From assembly GCA_964036665.1 (NCBI GenBank), contig OZ038526.1:18972001-19036000 (forward strand): a DNA stretch of 64,000 nucleotides. Direction: 5' to 3'. This document shows positions 12,017-24,908 of this stretch, in pieces; within the stretch, counting starts at the first letter, position 1; each line of letters starts with the position of its first letter. This DNA is from Gordius sp. MW1 (taxonomy: Eukaryota; Nematomorpha; Gordioida; Gordea; Gordiidae). The translations under genes were made by a program, and so were the position numbers. Under the pieces are notes generated by a model that made no database searches, had not been told where the DNA came from, and was given only the letters and a program-made list of their open reading frames with translations.

Positions 12017-13885
12017 ATAACTTTATCACAAAAATTTACATCTTTTTATTGTGCCAATTCGATTGCTCCCTGTTGCTCCGACTCTTATAGGGAGGCTAAT
12101 TAAAAAAACCTACCTACCTCCTCAGCCAGAAAACACACTACATTTCCATTATCGCAAGTGCTTGAGTCTATCCGCGTGAAACTTATTAACTATGTTTATT
12201 TTACCCGATTTTTGCCAGGCCCCTTTTCAACATTAAAAATTTTGTTGTATAGTAATTAGTACTGACTGAGGCTGTAGAGGTCAATGCAATTTAGTACAAA
12301 TGGATATCAAATTAAAATTTAACGTTTTTTTAGCACATCTGACTTTAGACAATTTGCGGTCCAAATTTACCGTAAAATTTGAATGCTTTGTAACTCCAAA
12401 CAGCTCTATCGTAGCTTGAAAAAACACGGGATGGATGATATGGGAACATTAGGCCCAGTAATTTATATTATTATTTTTATAAAATAGACATTAGGCCAAA
12501 CTGTATACTTCAATTTATGTTCATTCATTAGTATGCATTGCTTGCAAACTAGCTAAAAAGCCGAAGTATTCAAAAAAGGATCTCCAAAAAGCACACAAAG
12601 TATATTGGAAATATTTTAGTTTTATTTTTTGTAGATTTTAATGGAAAAGCTGGAAATTATTTGATAGCAAATAATATGTATTATCAGACAGTTTAAAATA
12701 GATTACAGTCTATGAGTTATATACACACATATTGTTCCTTTATTTACTACAAAATACATAGATACATTTACAAATAAATTGCTTTTTAATTATAAACAAT
12801 TTGATTCTAAATTGTATCTATTGATTGATCATTTGCCTAAATTATAGGACTCAATTTGTGATTTTTTTTATTAAAATTTAAAACTAAACCATATATATTT
12901 ATTCTATTTGATAAATTATATGATATTTATTTTATGTTAAATATTAATTGCTTTTAATAAGGAAATTAAAATTAAGTAGCTTTTGCACAAAGTAAAAATC
13001 ATAAACTACTGTATTGTTGCTATTAATTAAAGCTTTTTAAAATAAGTTTTTTATAATGGTACCAATTTCATTAGTCTTTACAAACATGATTTATAGTCGC
13101 AAAATGGATTAATCAAAAATAAATTAAAATAATTATATAAGCCTACTCATAAGTTAGGGAGAAGTGTGTTAATGAAATTGTAGTAAAGATTTTTGTCTGA
13201 GGTATGGCCATGATGGCTTATTATAAAAATCACTTTATTAGAAAAAGAATTACTCTACCTTTATATATTTTTATAAATCTAAAATTGTTACTGTCTTTAT
13301 ACCCTTAAAAACTAAACCCATAATATTTAGCTTTATTTAATTTAGTGGTTACAATTATATATTAATAAAATTTCCATAATTTTGGATGGGTATTATTTAA
13401 ATACAGAGACAAATAAAAAAATGTTAAAGGAGTGACTACCAACCTAGGTGACACAGTGTCCTAGAATTTTTTTAAATATGCTTAATTTTTCTACTTTTTC
13501 TCTAATATTTAATTGAATTTCTTATCTAAAATTAATTTTTAATAAGTGATTAAAGCAGGGAAACTAATATTTCTATTAATATAAATAAAATTTTGCTCGA
13601 TTTATTTCAATTAGTATGTCGTTGATGTGAGTCGTAAATATAACAAGGTTTCATATTCAGTTAAGCAAATAAAATAATCCAAGCTGAGGTAGATCATGCA
13701 GTCAAAACAATTTTTTATATAGTGCCCTTTGCTTCCAATTTAAATTTTTTTTTTATCAATTAAAGTGATTCTTGTGTAAATAAAAGCAGAAAAGCTTGAG
13801 CAATATTTATTATAGATATAATAAGTAAAATGAGTAATAATAGTGTATTTGTAAAATTATACCGAAAAATATATATTATACTATG
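12017..13885. other. AT-rich intergenic sequence, nothing recognised
   Basis: Very AT-rich, with many homopolymer runs and no exon-like composition on either strand. No supported gene, RNA or bounded element. Confidence 0.5.
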
Positions 13886-13945
13886 AGTTAGAGACCTGCA
13901 CGTGCCGGGCCTAAAAAAGGGCAGGTTGGGTTTGGGCCTAGATAT
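13886..13945. repeat. Solo end of the GC-rich hAT family
   Basis: TAGAGACCTGCACG followed by GGCCCGGCA-like GC-rich text matches the terminal sequence of the hAT elements at 26167, 40439 and 42714. The opposite end is not found nearby, so this is a truncated or decayed copy. Confidence 0.55.
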
Positions 13946-14699
13946 TTGAAATAATTTAGATTTATATGGCTTTGAAGATACAAATATACAAACTAAAAAA
14001 GGCACTTAATAGCTTTAAAATATTTATAATTTTTTATTGGAATATAGGAAAAAATTGAGGTAAAAGTGCTTTTAGTTATTTCATAAACTGAGTTTAAAAA
14101 AATCAAAAATCCTTAAATTTTAAAAGTGCCCGTGGCTTGTTATAGCCCTGTTCAGGGGAATTAACCCTCACATTTTCACTTCTTATTAGTGTATGTTAAC
14201 TCAAATCAATAAAAAAATTGTTTCTAGAAAAAACATAGAAAATGCAAATATAATATGATTGTATTTTGTATAATACAAAGAAAAATAAGGTCAAGATAAC
14301 AATTTGACTTAAGTACACTTAAACGACTAATTCTGCTATGGAATAAAACTTTTATTTTTAAACTGTAATCATAGTCTATTTCTATTCCAAATTACACTAA
14401 GTTGAAATTACAAACAAAATTTTTGATTTTTAAATCTTGTCATTTGTAAGATAATGAAAAATGGCTAGCACTAGCACCTCTGCGACTAGCCCCGACCCCT
14501 ATTTTTAAAAACAATTGAAAATGAAACATGTTATATTGCGTATAAAAATTTAACCATTAGACAATTTTTATATAAAATATCCCTCTATAAGATAAAAAAG
14601 GTCCAAAATATAAAGCCAAAAAAATTCTATGTGCAAAAAGTTTTGTCAAGGCTACTAATAGCCCAAAAAATCATTTTTCTTTTATGAAAATTTTATATT

Positions 14700-14845
14700 T
14701 CTAAACAAAAAAATTTTTACTCGCACCTTATGAAAAAATACCCATATGGTTTAAATTTTAATTATAGATCATTTTTATTTTAAAAAATAATTCCAAAGAT
14801 AATAGTAACCTCGAACTACGCCTAGCCCCGGTCTCCCCTAAATCT
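14700..14845. repeat. Short dispersed repeat ending in CTAGCCCCGGTCTCCCCTA
   Basis: Matches 30385-30500 over about 120 bp (shared CACCTTATG/ACCTTATGG, CCATATGGTTTAAATTTTA, GATAATAGTAACCTCG, TAGCCCCGGTCTCCCCTA). The copy at 30385 is absent from the corresponding position of the sister hAT element near 40740, which shows that the block is mobile and gives its approximate boundaries. Confidence 0.6.
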
Positions 14846-14849
14846 GAAA

Positions 14850-15600
14850 TTTAGGCATAATAAGGGGAATAATTTAAAGAAAATAATAAATCCTCAAATG
14901 AAAAAAAGGATTTATTGATTTAAAAGGAATTCTGTTCTGTCAGGATGGCGAAGAATGTATTTGCTAATTATAATTTTAAAAACCATAAAATCAAAACCAA
15001 CTCAGAAAATTTTTATTTATTTAATTAAGCGTCTGCGAGTAATATTTATTTTATTTGAAGCGATAAATGTCCGCGAAAAGTATAAATTAATTCGCGCTCA
15101 CATTTTTTCCGAAATTTTTTACTCAAAAAAATATATATATTCGAGTAAGAGAGGCAATAATAATCGCTAAAGAGGGGTAATAAAAATCGTATCTATTTAT
15201 ATCTTAATGATACTAACAATCGTGAATCATTAGATTTAGGAGTAAAAATTACGCGTATGTGTGTGGGGGGGGAACGTATATATAAATTATCGAATAACAC
15301 ACTCGTAAGGGGGTGGGGGGCAAGGTGGAGGATACTACAGAAAAATCTAATTTTATATTATTTGTATAATAAAATAAATAACAGAATAAAGAGTTTAGCA
15401 ATGTTGACACCTATCTCGGATCAAATCAAAAACTTGAGGATGTTCTATTAGATGGATTTTGGTGGAAAATACATCAAGCTGTGCTTCCCAATTTAACAAT
15501 ATTAGCTATTAAAGTTTAGTCATTTTTAGCTATAAGCGCCACAACGCATGAAGATGCGTTAAAAAGAGAAATTGACCAGCTTATTGCCTGATAAAATAAA
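14850..15600. other. Intergenic, simple-sequence tracts only
   Basis: AT-rich with short G-runs near 15265 and 15310; no exon-like segment found. Confidence 0.4.
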
Positions 15601-15609
15601 TAGCCTTTT

Positions 15610-16160
15610 ATTTTTAAATTGATTGCTATGCAATTTATGGGCTCACTTTTGGATGTCTGTCGTGTCATGTCCAACTTGTAATTTTTGCATAATTTTCGTT
15701 GAAACTTATAAGGGTTTTTAATGGCTGTGGACTTATACTTCTTTAACAGCCTTTTATTTTGCTTTCGCAAATACACTAGCTTATGACCGCTGGTTGGCTT
15801 AAATTTTTTGACCTCGCCCTAGTCCATATCCATTATTGTTTATGGGCCCGACTGATTAGCTTTATACATCAATTTCTTTTTGCAACCTGTCTAGGTTGTT
15901 GCTATATATCGGATAATTGCTAAACTGGCTAGATAATTCCCTTCAAATTAATGATGACCGTTGCTTACTTCGACTTTATCTGACCCCTGTCAAAGGCCAC
16001 TGGTTAATAGCTATATTTGCTGTTTTGTAAATTCCATTTGACAATTTGTCTAGGTTGTTGCTTTATAATGGATGATTGCGAAACTAATAATTTCCTGCAA
16101 ATTAATCATGACCGTTGCTTACTTTTATTTTATCTGACCCCGGCCAAAATCTATTTTTAT
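15610..16160. repeat. Dispersed repeat with GCTATGCAATTTATGGGCTC head and internal duplication
   Basis: Begins with the head motif at about 15626 that also opens repeats at 26590, 27090, 29795, 33140 and 36588. The following 350 bp match 29795-30150 (CCAACTTGTAATTTTT, GAAACTTATA, TGTCTAGGTTGTT, TTTATCTGACCCC). The segment from GTCTAGGTTGTTGCT to TTATCTGACCCC occurs twice here, at about 15890-16000 and 16040-16145. No coding capacity. Confidence 0.65.
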
Positions 16161-16439
16161 TTTTGTGCCCGCACGTTTTGGCATTTATGGTACTTTAGCT
16201 TCAGATTTAAAAAAAATACATTTTTATGCCGAACATAAATAATAATGACCGTTGGCTGGCTTTAATTTTTCCTTCTTGATTTGCCCCCCCCCTTTACCCT
16301 CTCGCCCCGATCCACGTCATATTTCGTCGTGTTTACCACTGCCACCGCTTTAAGTATTAAATTATATTTTTGATTAAAGCCGATCATATATGCTCGACTT
16401 AGTTCTTTATGAATAATAATAAATGTTTATATACAAATA

Positions 16440-19250
16440 ACTGATTTTTAAACAACGTCGACTTGTTTTTACTAATACGGATCTGATGAAGCGCCATTTT
16501 TGTATTTTACCTGCGGGCTGGGTGCGTTTTAAAAAATATATTTGTTCATAGAAAATATTACAGACTATCCTCAGCATTTTGATGAGTTTTGTTTGAGCAG
16601 TTTTAAGAGTTGGGCCTTTGAGTGACCTTGTTTCACATCTATAAGAATAGGTAAAATGGTGATTTTGAACAGACGGAGGCGGGTTGGTAGGGCTAGTTCT
16701 TTCAACTTCCATATAGAGCACGATTAGAGTTTTTTAGGGCTTTATTCATTTTATTAGAGATGTCTAGAAGGTAGAAATTGTCGGGGGAGAGAGTGACTCC
16801 TAAATATTTTATGAGATGTGGATTTGAGTACTATCAATAAGAACGGATTTAATTTATCAACTACATTGACTCAAAGGATATTGGACTTGTTAGGATTGAT
16901 CATCAGACATGCTTTCTGGGTCTCAGTGGTGAATCTGTCTATGAAATTTTGGAGATCGAGTGTGAGACTATGCATGCATGGATCATCTGCGAATAGGAGG
17001 GATGATATTTTTTGTTCGCCCATGTTAATACCGTCAAATGGTAGTGTCGATCTCTTTATTATGAGGTCCATGGCGTGATGAATAGGAGAGGTGAGGGTGG
17101 GCACCCCTGCCTAACTCCTGAATTTACTTTGTTAGGGTTGGAGTTGTGGTGCAGATGTTTGACGACCACTTTCATGTCCTTATAGAGGTAGAAGATAAGC
17201 CTGAGGATTTTTTTGGGGATACCAATGAGGCATTCCCATATGTATAGGTGAGAAAGTGAGTCGAAGGCTTTATAGATGTCAACAAAAATCAGGATTAGAG
17301 GAGTTTCAGCTCTAAGGGAAATGTCGATTAAGTTCTTGAGGGTTTGGTTGTTCAGTTGTTGTTTTGGACTTGCGAAAACTCGCTTGATTGGTCCTTAAGT
17401 ATTATCGATATAGGCGTAAATTTGTCTATATATAATCTTTATGAAAATTTTACAGATATTATTTATTATATAATACTTACTTCTAAAATTTTATCAGGGG
17501 TAGATGGATCTCCTTTTTTATATATTTTGCAAAGTAGGCCTGTAAACCATGCTTAAGGAATGGACTATTGGATCCAGTTTGTTGTGAAGAGTGAGTGTAA
17601 GAGTTTGGATGAAAGATTATTGTCAGCCTTAAGGGCTTCAGCTGTAATTTTATCTGCGTCTGGGGCTTAGTTAGAGAAATTTTAATGCAGACTATATTTC
17701 GCCTAAGGACGGTGGATCTTCACTAATATAAGTGGTAGGAGGAAATTTGAAGTTATTAATATTATTTAAACATATATCAGATATGGGAAATGAAATTGGT
17801 ATGGTTAGAATTGTGCGAAAATGTTCATCCCATGCCTTAGATTGGTTTAAGGAGTCGTTGGGAATGCGATTATTATTTTATATCGAGTAGTAATTGTGTT
17901 TATTGGCGAATTTTGTGGTTAGAGTTTTGAGTATTCTATATAGGGAATGGGCGTTGTTAGAACGCGCTACCTGTTCCACGTCATTTAATTTGTTAGAGAT
18001 TAAATTTATCTTGTCTTTCTTGATGCTGGCTTTAATCGTTTTCGTAAGTGTCTTAATCCAATTTTACCTTTAAAAGTCTTGTCTTTAAAGACATTGTAGC
18101 GGGATAGCAAAGTGATTGTTTCTTCAAAAAACCAGGAATTATTATTGATGTGCAGTCGTTTCTCATAATTGGGGGCAAAAAACTTTGTTTGTAAGTTGTT
18201 GTGTATGTTGATCGAGACTGTATCTAAATTGTCAAGTGTCTTAAAATCTGTTTTTTGCGGTGTCTTTTATTAACCGTGAACTATGTGGGTAGTTTTGAAT
18301 ATATTTAAATGAGTGGAGGGGAGGATATCAGCTGCAATGACGAGGTGGTACGTCTTTATATTCGGTTGGATGGTGCGAAAGTTTTTGATAAATCTACAAT
18401 TGACATAAAATATGGTCTATATGGGTGCCAGTGCCACGATGTTTTTCGTTTTTTTTGGTAGGTGATTAGATTATTTGGGGGGGGGGGATTTGTGAAGGTT
18501 GAGAAACCATAAATTTATGTTTAAAACACCATCTTTTAAGAATTTTAACATTTCATTGGTCGGACCTATAGAGTTGGGTAGAGTTGTTAAATTGCTAACT
18601 TGCTTCAACTTTAGACGCGGGCACGCACACTGAGTTGCTTAATATGCCCGTTAGCATAATATGTGCTCGCTGTTCGTTGCACTAGGCAGAACAGTAGCAT
18701 ATAAAAATGCTTGAGGGCCGAGCAGAAATTCGAGCAGATGGTAGCTGGAGTTGAAGCAAGTTATCAATTTAACAATTCTAGAGTTGGGTCCTATGCAAGC
18801 AATTGTCTTTGTCGTTACGTGTTAGGGACGAATTAAGATCTAGTATTATTTTTATTCTTTAAAAATTTAGATTCATTTCGTGTTGGGTGTTAAGGAATAA
18901 GGCTTCCGCAAAGTTAAAGTTTATGTAGGAGGGGGGAGCATAGACATTGAAAATGGACGGATGATTGTTTATTTTTACATGTGCGATATTTAAACGATTG
19001 TTAACACAATTAACGCTTTTAATTTTAATCATAATCCGTTAGGGAGTCTTTTCGCTCGGAGACATAAAAATGATATTCATTGACTGGTAATTTTTACAAT
19101 GGGAATATCTAGTGTGTTGAAAGCAAAAATTGAAAGTTGTGAAGGGCAGCAAAGGTTGTAAGCGTCAGTAAAATCCCAGGGTCGTTCAAAGATTGAACAT
19201 TTAACTAAGCGATCTTTAATCGCATAATTTAAATTTACTCGTGAGGTGCG
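16440..19250 (-). pseudogene. Decayed LINE retrotransposon with endonuclease and reverse transcriptase remains
   Basis: Conceptual translation of the minus strand, across frameshifts and stops, gives reverse transcriptase landmarks in the right order: FVDIYKAFDSLS (about 17330-17240, motif A), GVRQGCP (about 17125, QG motif) and LLFADD (about 17000, the catalytic box of motif C; the usual Tyr is Phe). Farther 5', at about 19000-18400, VYAPP and GTGTHIDHIL resemble apurinic endonuclease motifs of non-LTR elements. The reading frame is broken many times and a MITE is inserted at 18579-18780, so the copy is dead. Clade is not certain; it differs from the adjacent RTE element. Confidence 0.8.
18579..18780. 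mobile_element. hAT-type MITE inserted in the LINE relic, exact 8-bp TSD
   Basis: A 202-bp element with about 30-bp inverted ends: TAGAGTTGTTAAATTG on the left and CAATTTAACAATTCTA on the right, continuing into GCTTCAAC/GTTGAAGC. Flanked by GAGTTGGG at 18571-18578 and 18781-18788. The interior is GC-richer than its host. It must be younger than the LINE that it interrupts. Confidence 0.9.
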
Positions 19251-19494
19251 CGAAGCGAATGTTTAACTTTAGAGCGAAGGAATTCATGTTAAAAATTATT
19301 TATATATTTATTTATTGGTAATTTTTTTTTATTATTATTGTAAATATATTCAGATAAACGAAGTAGTAAATGATGTCGAATGATATGTAGGGAATTGGAT
19401 TTGTGATTAATAGCTCAATAGTTTTTTATAGTAGCTTGTAATGTGAAAGTATGTTTGGCCTTGATAATCGTTTCTAAAAGGAGAGTATAATCTA

Positions 19495-22450
19495 AATGGA
19501 ATAAAATGTTGGTTCTTGTTCTTCTTTATCAGTTATTTGGTCCAACATTCGTGGGGTTTGTTTTGATAAGTTTCTTCCATCTTGACCGGGTGTGTGCCAT
19601 GTCTTGACTAATCTCTTTAGTTTCCATAACTTTAGTGACTTGCCCTTTCCACGTGACACGGGGTCGTCCTCTTCCTCTCTTCCCCGGTACCTCCATGTCC
19701 AGTACATTTCGATTTACGTCATCCGTGTCCCTTCTTAGTATATGCCCATACCACCTTAGCCGATTTTCGTTAATCATGTCCGCCATAGGTTGAATACCCA
19801 TTTTTGTCATGAGAAAGTCATTCGTCATATGGTCGAGCTTAGTATACCCCAAGCTCCACCGTATCATTCTCATCTCTGTGGCTTGTAATAGCTTTCCTTC
19901 CGTGGTGTTTAATGCCCATGTTTTACTTCCATAGAGTAACACCGGTCTCACGATGGATTTGTAAGCTTTGCTCTTCGCATTTTCTTGTCGCACATTACAC
20001 CGGATATACTTCGCCATTTAAGCCATCCATTTTGGATCCGGGCATTGACTTCCGTTGCGCAACCTCCCTATTGATGTAGCATCGAGCCGAGGTAAGTAAA
20101 CCTGTCTACTTTTGGGTACAGATGGTCATCCAGCGATGGGGTGCCTGTACCGTTCATTTCCATGTAACCGTTTTTCGATCGTTGACCTTTAAACCATATC
20201 CAGCTAAGCGCTTTGACCACTGTTCAGCTTCTTCGAATACTTTCTCCCTTGTTTCCTCGCATCGTACTATATCATCGGCATATAGCATACACCATGGCGA
20301 TGGCTTTTGAATGGCCCTCGTTATCGTGTCTATAATTATATTAAATAAAAAGGGACTTAAAGCAGAGCCTTGATGTAATCCAATATTAACCCGAAAAGGT
20401 TTAGAGTCTCCAACTGTAGTCCTAACGCAAGAGTTTGAGCTTCATAAATATTTTTCATAAGCCTTATATATGCGTCAGGGATGTTTAGTTTTCAGGCACC
20501 ACCATATTAAATCGCGGGGGACCGTGTCAAAAGCTTTCTCCAAGTCGATAAAAACCATATGTAGGTCTTTCCTCTTTTCACATACTTATCAATCATTTGT
20601 CTTAGTGCAAAGACTGGGTCGATTGTGGATTTGCCGGCCACAAATCCGAATTGATTAGCCGATATATCCACCTCGTTTTTCATCCTTGTTACTAAGATCC
20701 TTTCCATAAGCTTCAAGGAGTGGCAAGTTAGCTTGATACCTCTGTAATTGCCACAGTCCTGAGGGTCCTTTGCCTTTAAATAAGGGTATAATCGTGCTTG
20801 CTCTCCAATGATTAGGAATTTACTCTTCTACCAATATTTTGTTAAGGAGGTTCGTCATAGTGGTGACTTTTTCTTCACTACACCCGAGCAATGCTTCCTT
20901 AGGTATTCCATCTGGGCCATTTGCATTTCCTTTTTGCATCTTGTTCATTTTTGTCCTAACTTCATCCTCCTGAAAGAGTTCGACCATACTTATATTTGGC
21001 TCAATTTTGGGAAGAGAATCCTTGTCATTTGCAATATTCATAAGTTTCTTAAAATATCCTTTCCACCTTTCCATCACTTCTTTCGGCTTGAATAAAGTTT
21101 CACCCTTCTCGTTTTTGACAATTTTAAGAACTCCAACATCGCGACTTTTCTCCCTTATCTTGGCCAATTTGTACATAAGCCTATCGCCCCCTTTATGATC
21201 CAATTTGTTTGCCATCGGTGTACGCGGCATTCTTCGCTTTTGCAATAGCCTTTTTTACGGCCCTCTTTGCGTCCCTGTACTCTTGCCTCCGATTTGATTT
21301 ATGCCACCGTCTATATTGATTTTTCTTATTTTCGATGATATCTTTAACCGATTGATCCCACCACCATAGTTCCCTATTCATAGCTTTGCCTCCTTTGGTC
21401 TGTCCTAGAAAACGGATCGCTGTTTCCTTAATGTCCTTAGATAGCGTCTCCCAATCGTCGTCTACGTCCCTTTGCATCTTTCTTGCGCCCAAGAGTGAGG
21501 AGGCTTTTTGATGCTAGGTTCATAGACCTTCCTTTTTCGAGAAATACTCTTTTGTCAATATTCATAACAAGGGGACGATGTTGCCTGGCGGTTTCTTCTC
21601 CCTGTACTACTTTGCAATCCTTGATACTCCATAAGTCCTTTCGTCGTATAAGCAAATAGTCAATTTGACTAAAATGCTTCCCATTTCTATAGGTCACAAT
21701 ATGATCTTCGCGTTTTTGAAAATAGGTGTAAAGATCGCCATGTCATATGCTTGGGATAATTGGAGAAGTTTTTCCCCTTCTTTATTCTTCAGACCATGCC
21801 CCTAGCGTCCATGATTGCGTTCATACCCGAGGCCATCTTTCCCTAAGTGAGCGTTGAAATCTGCCCCAATAATTAGCCTTTCTTCCTGTCTTATTCCTTG
21901 TATCTCCTTTTCCAATGAATCGAAGAATATGTCTTTCTCTGATTCCAAACACTTAATTTGGGGAGCATACGCGCTTGATCTGCAATCTTCAGCCACATTA
22001 GCCTGTCGGAACAAGGCTTGACTTCCACCACCTTGTCTTTGAACGATTCGCTTAGAACGATACCGACCCAGTTTCTACGATTGATGACCCACTGTAGAAT
22101 AGTTTGTAGCTTCCTTACTCCCGGGCTTTGGTTCCGTTCCACCCAGTCTCTTGTAGGCAGGCAATGTGTACCTTTCTTCTTTTTAGCATTTGTGCAACCT
22201 CGATGCTCTTCCCCGTCAACGTTCCCACATTCCAGCACGTCCTTAAACGCCTTCGTTATGAGTTGGGCAGGTACCCTAGTGTATTTTTCACATTGCACGG
22301 GCGGGGTATGCAGTGCGCGTCGTTTGTAGAGGACGCCCTAGCCTTTTCGTGTAAAATCTTGTTTAAAACTATCAAATTTTGGAGTTGGTTTTTATAGCCG
22401 GTTTCCGATCTGACGCCAACCCTCCACTTTTTGCACACGGACTTGGGACC
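19495..22450 (-). pseudogene. RTE-type LINE, nearly full length but frameshifted
   Basis: Minus-strand frames carry, from 5' (22450) to 3' (19495): an endonuclease start with VGTLTGKS and HIACLQET (about 22240-22150) and IIGADFNAHLG (about 21860); a linker; then reverse transcriptase motifs [30 protein letters not shown] (read across a frameshift near 20560) and LYADDIV (about 20275), and a C-terminal region with VLLYGSKTWAL and RLRWYGHILRR, characteristic of RTE-clade proteins. Several frameshifts and stops separate these pieces, so the copy is not autonomous, but it is far better preserved than the fragment at 7815. It lies directly upstream, in its own orientation, of the other LINE relic. 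Together they fill most of the space between NAGK and DENR. Confidence 0.92.
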
Positions 22451-23599
22451 GTCGTATAAATGTATTCAGAAAGTGATTATCTTCATTATACCCATAATTT
22501 ATTTAAAATTCCTTTTCTTTGTGTCTATAATCTATTCAATATTATTTTTCATCATTATTATCCTTCATTTATTTAGGACTCTTCTCTTAAACATCCATTT
22601 TCTGATACCATTATAAGAAAAGGTTAATAAAAAAAGATCTTTAATTACACAAAAAAATTAATTAATCTATTATCTTCTTTTACTTACACTATTATATGAT
22701 TACCAATAATTTCCTCAGCAAATATGCATTAGGGTTAATAATATTGCGAAATTAGGGGGGAAATGGCAGTGCAAGCGGGACTTTATCAAAAAAAAATGTG
22801 CTTTTTGCAAAGGGAATTCTCCTTGAATAATAAATATGTTGATGTGATCTATTCACATATGAGTATCCGCGCTTGTGAGAACCACTAGGAAGCGGCATTT
22901 CACAAACGCATCCAGGGGGAGGGAAAGAGTTAGATAAATTCAATTACAACAAGTAATAAGCCCTATACATTCAAAATATACAGAAATTAATTAGTATTAC
23001 AACCAACAAGATCTAAATTTACAATCGACCCATCTTTACCTATAATATATTTGATTTATAAGAAAATGCAGGGATAGTATGGTATTGAGTGAACGCCGTG
23101 CACTATCGTTTTACTGGGATTGTAAGGTGTTGTGAGATTCATTGTGAGCTCACCACTGATTTTTAGGAGAGAGAGTAGGTAGACGTGGCGTAACGGGCAG
23201 GATAAGTTAGGAAGCACAAGACAGGACATTTTTTCTAAGAAGGGGAGGGTGGTGTAGCAAAATAATTACGTATGTTAGGCCTATCTAAATAGATCAATGA
23301 GCTAAAGTTATTAGCAAAATACAATATAGTTTGGTAAACGCATCAGTGTAATTTGTGAGGAATAATTGAAATTATAAACCTCAGAGTTCTCGATCTTTTT
23401 CGTAACGTATTGAACATGTTCCTATCCTTATGGTAAGCAACAAAAATTTAATTTGAAAATGAAGCAATAAATAAATATAAATGTGTGTATTTTGCGAATT
23501 TAATGAGATAAATACGATTTTTTGTAATACTAGATATTTGACTGCAACTATTTATGATATACTTTATGTAAATCAATAAATTAAGGTAAATTAAAACAA
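22451..23599. other. Intergenic, possible upstream region of DENR
   Basis: AT-rich with no exon-like segment. It could contain a promoter for a transcript starting near 23600, but no core motif is convincing. Confidence 0.4.
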
Positions 23600-23687
23600 A
23601 TGGGTAAAAAGCAAGGTGGAAAGGCTTCAGCCAAGTCAAAGGATGGCAATAAATTGGATGACAAGGATAAACAATCAGAACCTGATG
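23600..23687 (+). CDS. Candidate lysine-rich first exon, assignment unsure
   Basis: An ATG in good context opens a 29-codon frame that starts MGKKQGGKASAKSKDG and ends SEPD plus one base, directly followed by a GT donor (GTAAAA). The lysine, aspartate and serine-rich peptide is unlike the flanking AT-rich noise. Its phase fits an acceptor at 24844 (TTAAATTAG), which would extend the DENR protein upstream by about 51 residues. Against this, DENR proteins normally lack such a tail, and the composition also resembles the basic N terminus of parvulin PIN4, whose catalytic domain I do not find downstream. So it may be an alternative 5' exon of DENR, an orphan exon of another gene, or chance. Confidence 0.4.
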
Positions 23688-24908
23688 GTAAAATTGATTA
23701 TCTAATTGTGAATTGTTATCAGCTAAGCTTAAAGATTTTGTTGTCAGCATAATGTTCACTTTTAATTAAATCATTTATAATTTGTTTATTGGGACTAATG
23801 TATCTATTGAAATAAGCCAGCTATATAAAACTGATAATAAAATGTTATCTGCAAAAAGTATTTATTTTTAACTCTAGTATAAATTATTAATGCCTCCAAT
23901 TTTATTTCACCCATAGCTATCAACCTAAAATCTAATCTTACAGGCATGTTGCCTTAAATGAGACATACTTGTTCAAACTTATTAATTAAAATAAGACAAT
24001 TAATAAAGAAATTAAGATTTTTTTTATCTCATCATTTATTTATTATAATTTTTCTATTAGACCTAGAATTTGTCAAAATCTTTACTTTGTTTTAAATATC
24101 TTGGCTTAGTATATTTACCTTCCCCTGATTTCATTTTTGTTTTCCCGTTTAGACTTCTACATTATATATCTTTATATAAAATGCTTATTTTACAAAACTA
24201 TGTAAAATTTGCATTATTGTAAAAATATTAAGAAATGTCTTTAATTTTATCAATAAAAGCTTATATTTTTTAACTTGATATTTGATATAATTATATGTTT
24301 TTTTAAACATATTGAAATATCTCTGTGATTAAATATTAATAACAGGTAAATTAAGATGTCTTTCTGAATTTTTTATTTACTTGATTAGAATTTACACAAA
24401 TTTGAGATGTATCAGAGACTTATAAAAGAGTTGCCCTATATCACTTTGTGAATACTTATTTTTGGCATTAATGCAAAGGTAAAAACCTTGCACTTATTTA
24501 TTTGTAAATCACTTAACACCAAACTCTTGATTTACCCTCACCTCTCTCATTTTAGAAGTATTTCGATTTTTAAATAAAATCTAACCTGAAAAATTTAAAA
24601 TTGCTACTGCAAAATAGCTTATATATTACGTTACTTTTACAAATTTTTGTCCTTCAAAATTGCATTAAATACATATTTTTTCATTTTATTGTAAACTGGC
24701 TAAAAGTGGTTTTTGAATGTTAATATCTCATATTGTGGGCCTAAGTTCTGGAACTTACCCTGGGTATTTTAAAGCAGCAACCATTAAAATTTATTGTGGA
24801 ATTGTTCATTTTAATCATCAATTACGCTCAATTATTAAATTAGATTTGGAGAAGGAAGAGAAAGTTTTAGGAGAAGGGGACGAAAGCGTTGAAGAAATAA
24901 CGGAAAAA

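Noticed and set aside
15516..15776. Minus-strand frame of 86 codons
   Set aside because: Overlaps a dispersed non-coding repeat (also at 29795), no recognisable motif.
16818..17078. Plus-strand open frame of 86 codons
   Set aside because: It is the antisense of the reverse transcriptase segment with LLFADD on the minus strand.
20808..21198. Plus-strand open frames within the RTE element
   Set aside because: Antisense of the endonuclease to reverse transcriptase linker region; no independent support.
22018..22397. Plus-strand frames of 89-103 codons
   Set aside because: Antisense of the RTE endonuclease start.
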